8,832 nucleotides of DNA from Nitrospiraceae bacterium (lineage in GTDB: Bacteria > Nitrospirota > Nitrospiria > Nitrospirales > UBA8639). Shown one piece after another: positions 5,490-8,832 of the stretch. The stretch is from NCBI GenBank assembly GCA_003523945.1, contig DOFS01000208.1, positions 1 to 8,832 of the forward strand, read 5' to 3'. The first letter of the stretch is position 1, and the number at the start of each line of letters is the position of its first letter. The translations under genes were made by a program, and so were the position numbers. A model generated the notes under the pieces. The model was given only the letters and a program-made list of their open reading frames with translations, ran no database searches and was not told where the DNA came from.

Positions 5490-6614
5490 CTACAGGAGTG
5501 ACAGGCGTCTCCGTTTCACGTTCAGCAAGAGTCCCAGAGCTGTGAGATTCACCACCATGGCGCTGCCTCCATAGCTCATGAGAGGAAGAGGAATTCCCAC
5601 AACGGGGGCCAACCCCGATGTCATAGCAATATTGACGACAACTCCAAAGGCTATCATGGTTACCACTCCGACAGCTAAGAGAGTCCCGACAATGTCTTTG
5701 GCTTTAAACGCGATTTCTAACCCCATCAAAAATAAGAGAATATATAAGGAAAGTAAGATCATTGACCCAATAAAGCCCCATTCCTCTGCGAAAACTGCAA
5801 ACACAAAATCGGTGTGGCCCTCAGGAAGAAATTTAAATTGGGTTTGCGTGCCCCCATATAATCCCTTTCCCAGTAATTGGCCGGAACCGATGGCGATGCG
5901 GGATTGAAGCCCATGATAACCCTTGCCTCCCGGATCAGAATTGGGATCGACAAAGCTGAGAATCCGATCCTGTTGGTACTCGTGAAGGGAGCCCCAGACC
6001 CCGCCCCAGGCAAAGGGAAACAACATAAGTGCTGCCAAAACCACAAACCCAAAGGCTTTGGATTTCATGCCCACAGCGAGAATCACGACAAGAAAAATGG
6101 CCAGAAAGCCCAAGCTACTTCCTAGGTCAGGTTGCTTGAGGATGAGTAAAAAACCTGGAAGCACGATCAGTCCGGGTATGATCAATCGACGTAACCAGCC
6201 TTCACGGGTGGTTGCCCCGTAGTAGGCAGCCAGCAGGAGAAGCAAAGGAATTTTAATGAACTCTGAGGGTTGGACCGCAAAGGGGCCAAGAGGAATCCAT
6301 CGTTGAGAGCCCCGACTTGTTTTGCCGGCGATTAACACGATTATGAGTAAGATCAGCCCGATCCCATAGAGCAGATATGAAAGACGGGCGAGCTTGTGAT
6401 AGTCAATACCTACCGCGACGAGAAAGGCTAAGGAGCCGACGACCATCCATGTGGCCTGCTTGAGATAAATAGGGAATCCGGTCGTCGACTGAGGGTTGGT
6501 CACGCTATAAATGGATAGAATGCCCATAGAGATAATCGCCATAATGACACCCAGGAAACACCAATCGAATGTATCCGGTCCCCGGCGATTCACATTGTCG
6601 TTCATTAATGACAT
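5490..6614 (-). CDS. rodA: Rod shape-determining protein RodA, SEDS peptidoglycan glycosyltransferase
   Basis: RodA is an integral inner-membrane protein that polymerises lipid II into glycan strands for lateral wall growth, together with the transpeptidase PBP2. The 374 residues form about ten hydrophobic segments with the family signatures SRGSQRWIPLG with QPSEFIK (100-121), KQPDLGSS (160-167), LPEGHTDFVFAVFAEEWG (263-280) and PLPLMSYGGSAMV (342-354). Asp269 in GHTDF corresponds to the essential catalytic aspartate of SEDS enzymes. The QPSEFIK and HTDF context with a PBP2 neighbour favours RodA over FtsW or SpoVE. Length is normal and the frame is intact. ATG 6614 is used; a second ATG three codons on is possible. 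The nearest ribosome-like GGAG is about 13 bases upstream, which is long. It follows mrdA by 42 bases, so the two are probably co-transcribed. Confidence 0.96.
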   Translation of the reverse strand: MSLMNDNVNRRGPDTFDWCFLGVIMAIISMGILSIYSVTNPQSTTGFPIYLKQATWMVVGSLAFLVAVGIDYHKLARLSYLLYGIGLILLIIVLIAGKTSRGSQRWIPLGPFAVQPSEFIKIPLLLLLAAYYGATTREGWLRRLIIPGLIVLPGFLLILKQPDLGSSLGFLAIFLVVILAVGMKSKAFGFVVLAALMLFPFAWGGVWGSLHEYQQDRILSFVDPNSDPGGKGYHGLQSRIAIGSGQLLGKGLYGGTQTQFKFLPEGHTDFVFAVFAEEWGFIGSMILLSLYILLFLMGLEIAFKAKDIVGTLLAVGVVTMIAFGVVVNIAMTSGLAPVVGIPLPLMSYGGSAMVVNLTALGLLLNVKRRRLSLL

Positions 6615-6632
6615 GAGATGGGTCGTTCTCCG

Positions 6633-6644
6633 TCCTTATAAGGA
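6633..6644. promoter_or_regulatory. 12-bp perfect palindrome between mrdA and rodA
   Basis: TCCTTATAAGGA is a perfect 12-base palindrome in the 42-base gap, just before the rodA leader. It has no T run, so it is not a terminator. It could be an operator-like site or a chance palindrome, and I cannot assign a protein to it. Confidence 0.2.
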
Positions 6645-6656
6645 GAGGATTCCTGA

Positions 6657-8489
6657 TCAAAGAGACGGCTGTTGGGTGGTCTCAAAACCCATATAGGCTT
6701 CGATGAGTGTCTTGGCCAAGGGAGCGGACGCTGAGCCCCCATGCCCCATATGTTCAACTAATACCGCCACGGCGATCTTCGGGTGTTCTACGGGAGCAAA
6801 GGCCACAAACCACGCGTGGTCTCGAAATTCTTTTTGAGGCTCCTTGTTTTTATCCTTGTCCCCATCCGGTTTCAGGGCAACGACTTGTGCCGTGCCAGTC
6901 TTGCCTGCAATGCTCACGAACTCTGATTGCGCCAGTTTGGCCGTTCCCTTCGTGACGACCGCCGCCAATCCTTCCTTGATATGGGCAAACGTTTGGGGTG
7001 ACATGGGCAATTGTCGAATGGGTGGCTCAGGCTTTTCTTTAAGTGCGCCGGTTCGACGAAGTCGAGAGGCTTTGAGCAATCGGGGTTGGACCACTCGTCC
7101 ATTGGTCGCTACGATGGAAGCCACTTTCGCCATCTGAATGGGAGTCACGGTCAGAAATCCTTGTCCAATAGAAATGGAAATGGTTTCTCCAGGGTACCAT
7201 GGTTCCCGTTTGACCCTTTTTTTCCATTCCGAGGAAGGGACAAGGCCGGATCTTTCGGAAGGAAGGGCAATGCCAGTTTTTTCACCTAATCCAAACTGAC
7301 GGGCATAGGTGGCGATAGGATCGATTCCCAATAGATTGCCGGCTTTATAAAAGTAGACATCGCACGATTCCGCAATGGCTTTGGTTAAGTCGACCTGACC
7401 ATGGCCGCCCGCTTTCCAATCACGAAAAATCCGCCTTCCAAAGGGAAATGTTCCATGGCAGGGTATCATTTCCTGTGCGCTTAGGGTTTGAGTCTCCAAG
7501 AGGGCTGCGGCCATAATGATTTTAAATACCGACCCTGGAGGATATTGGCCTTGAATGGCGCGATTAGTGAGGGGGTGGCGTGTATCTTTGAGAAATCGTT
7601 GCCAGTCCTTGGCACTAATCCCTCCCGAAACATCATTGGGATTAAACCCAGGTTTACTTGCCAGAGCCAGGACGTCTCCATTCCAGGGGTCCAGGGCAAC
7701 AATGGCTCCGGCTTCCTGTCCCAGCAGGTCTTCTGCGAGGCGTTGAAGTCGAATGTCGAGAGTCAGGTACAGGTCATCCCCAGCCAAGGGGCTTTGAACT
7801 GAGAGGGATCGTTTTGGATACCCCAGTGCATCGACTTCAATCACTTCCTGGCCGGGTTCTCCAAGAAGATATTCATCATATGTCCGCTCTACTCCATTTT
7901 GCCCGATGATGCGTCCTCCCTGAAAATCGGAAAATTCTGGGTCCTTAAGCTGTGATTCCGAAATTTCACCCACGTAACCCAGGACGTGCGAGGCGTAATT
8001 GTTAAGTGGATAGTGACGCTGATATTCCGGCTGAATCACCACCCCGGGGAGTTCGAGCCGGTGCGATTCTATGAGTGCTGCCTCCTTAAGCGTGATATCG
8101 GCTTTGATCTTGACTCGGCCTCTTCGACTTTTAATTGAAAGTTTATTGGAAATTTCTTGTTGGTCAATATCCACGTAATGAGGTAACTGAGCCAAAAGGG
8201 CATTACGGTCCTGTATGTCTTCCAGGGAAACATACAGTTGGAAACTGGGGATATTATTAGCGAGAAGTTCGCCGTTCCGGTCATACAGAAGTCCTCGAGC
8301 CGGTTCCAAAATAATGGATCGAGTGCGATTGTCGCGGGCAAGTTCTTGATAGTGCAATCCGTCCCGAACCTGTAATTGCCAAAGCCGTAACCCCAGTAAC
8401 ACCAACAGCATCAGAAAGCCGATTTTGACGAAAATCAACCGATTTTGAATATCGGCAAGTTCATTCGCTTGGCGGGAAGTGTCCAGCAT
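6657..8489 (-). CDS. mrdA: Penicillin-binding protein 2, peptidoglycan DD-transpeptidase
   Basis: This is the elongation-specific class B PBP, which cross-links new glycan strands in the periplasm and works with RodA. Numbering is from TTG 8519; subtract ten for the ATG start used here. A single membrane anchor lies at about 28-48, followed by the PBP dimerisation/pedestal domain with RGLLYDRNGELLA (75-87). The transpeptidase domain carries the nucleophile Ser330 in PGSVFK, SCD (385-387) and KTGTAQ (540-545). Asp367, His373 and Cys386 in the DWKAGGHG and SCD segment have the spacing that I recall for a zinc site in E. coli PBP2. Length (610) is normal for the family. The start is uncertain: ATG 8489, ten bases after the mreD stop, is preferred, but TTG 8519, overlapping mreD by 20 bases, would add ten residues. 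Neither has a strong ribosome site, which suggests translation coupled to mreD. Function is secure. Confidence 0.96.
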   Translation of the reverse strand: MLDTSRQANELADIQNRLIFVKIGFLMLLVLLGLRLWQLQVRDGLHYQELARDNRTRSIILEPARGLLYDRNGELLANNIPSFQLYVSLEDIQDRNALLAQLPHYVDIDQQEISNKLSIKSRRGRVKIKADITLKEAALIESHRLELPGVVIQPEYQRHYPLNNYASHVLGYVGEISESQLKDPEFSDFQGGRIIGQNGVERTYDEYLLGEPGQEVIEVDALGYPKRSLSVQSPLAGDDLYLTLDIRLQRLAEDLLGQEAGAIVALDPWNGDVLALASKPGFNPNDVSGGISAKDWQRFLKDTRHPLTNRAIQGQYPPGSVFKIIMAAALLETQTLSAQEMIPCHGTFPFGRRIFRDWKAGGHGQVDLTKAIAESCDVYFYKAGNLLGIDPIATYARQFGLGEKTGIALPSERSGLVPSSEWKKRVKREPWYPGETISISIGQGFLTVTPIQMAKVASIVATNGRVVQPRLLKASRLRRTGALKEKPEPPIRQLPMSPQTFAHIKEGLAAVVTKGTAKLAQSEFVSIAGKTGTAQVVALKPDGDKDKNKEPQKEFRDHAWFVAFAPVEHPKIAVAVLVEHMGHGGSASAPLAKTLIEAYMGFETTQQPSL

Positions 8490-8499
8490 TGTGCGGGTC

Positions 8500-8832
8500 T
8501 TATCGTGGTCCCCGGTCAAAGTGTACCATACTCAGCGATGACCCAATGAACTTAATAAGCCAGAAAATCCCCATGGTCAGGAGGCTGTTGTAAAGTCCTT
8601 GCGGGAGAAGTCCAGAGGAGAGGGCGTGAAGAAGGATCGGGGCATTAACAACTGGGTATGCCACGACGAGAGAGGCCAATCCGCATCCTAACGACAGGGC
8701 GAACGTGACAAGCAGGATTGCTGGACTGGTGACGGTGGAAAACGTATGAGTTGTGACGCCAGCCAAGCCTCCCGCAAGCCCCTTTAAGATCATATTGAGC
8801 CCAATACCGGTTGGAGCGAATAAATCCTGGAA
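8500..8832 (-). CDS. mreD: Rod shape-determining protein MreD, 5' end beyond the window
   Basis: The frame is open from the right edge to the stop at 8500-8502 (about 110 codons), so the N-terminus is missing. MreD is a small polytopic inner-membrane protein that links MreC, MreB and the PBP2-RodA complex. The visible part begins FQDLFAPTGIGLNMILKGLA, matching the conserved loop of MreD with QDL and GxxLN..LKG..AG. Several hydrophobic stretches follow: ILLVTFALSLGCGLASLVVA and a C-terminal TMGIFWLIKFIGSSL. The position directly before mrdA and rodA is the standard mreBCD-mrdA-rodA order, so mreC and mreB are expected just beyond the right edge. Sequence alone would be weak because MreD diverges fast; sequence and neighbours together make the call firm. 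Confidence 0.88.
   Translation of the reverse strand, partial: FQDLFAPTGIGLNMILKGLAGGLAGVTTHTFSTVTSPAILLVTFALSLGCGLASLVVAYPVVNAPILLHALSSGLLPQGLYNSLLTMGIFWLIKFIGSSLSMVHFDRGPR

Noticed and set aside
8069..8341. A 90-codon minus-strand frame inside mrdA
   Set aside because: It lies in another frame within the conserved PBP2 coding sequence and has no independent support.

Overview
The window carries seven recognisable protein genes or gene fragments, all on the minus strand, so the biological reading order runs from high to low coordinates. The gene set is that of a rod-shaped, Gram-negative-type bacterium of intermediate G+C: mreD-mrdA-rodA (cell elongation), rng (RNase G), dprA, and a topoisomerase locus. 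My best guess at affiliation is a Nitrospirota-like lineage. It rests on general resemblance only, and I hold it with low confidence.

Right half (about 5490-8832): the 3' part of mreD runs in from the right edge. It is followed at almost no distance by mrdA (PBP2 transpeptidase) and then rodA (SEDS glycosyltransferase). These are the membrane partners that build the lateral peptidoglycan wall, and they look like one operon. Middle (about 3374-5489): a 316-base gap holding a possible 79-codon gene or 5' leader, then rng, then a possible 74-codon gene whose stop overlaps the dprA start. dprA (2241-3377) is complete.

Left part (1-2173) is the unusual region. In many bacteria dprA is followed by topA (DNA topoisomerase I). 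Here a clear topA start lies 67 bases after dprA, but it survives for only about 49 codons, carries a one-base frameshift, and stops exactly where a 152-bp element with perfect 16-bp terminal inverted repeats begins. The element has no target duplication. Beyond it come about 250 bases of unassigned DNA with a plausible promoter, and then a different type IA topoisomerase gene, topB (DNA topoisomerase III), whose first 539 codons are intact up to the left edge. The simplest reading is that the native dprA-topA operon was broken by a mobile-element-mediated rearrangement that placed a topB gene at this locus. Whether an intact topA exists elsewhere cannot be seen from this window.

I found no CRISPR array, tRNA, rRNA or complete transposase gene.
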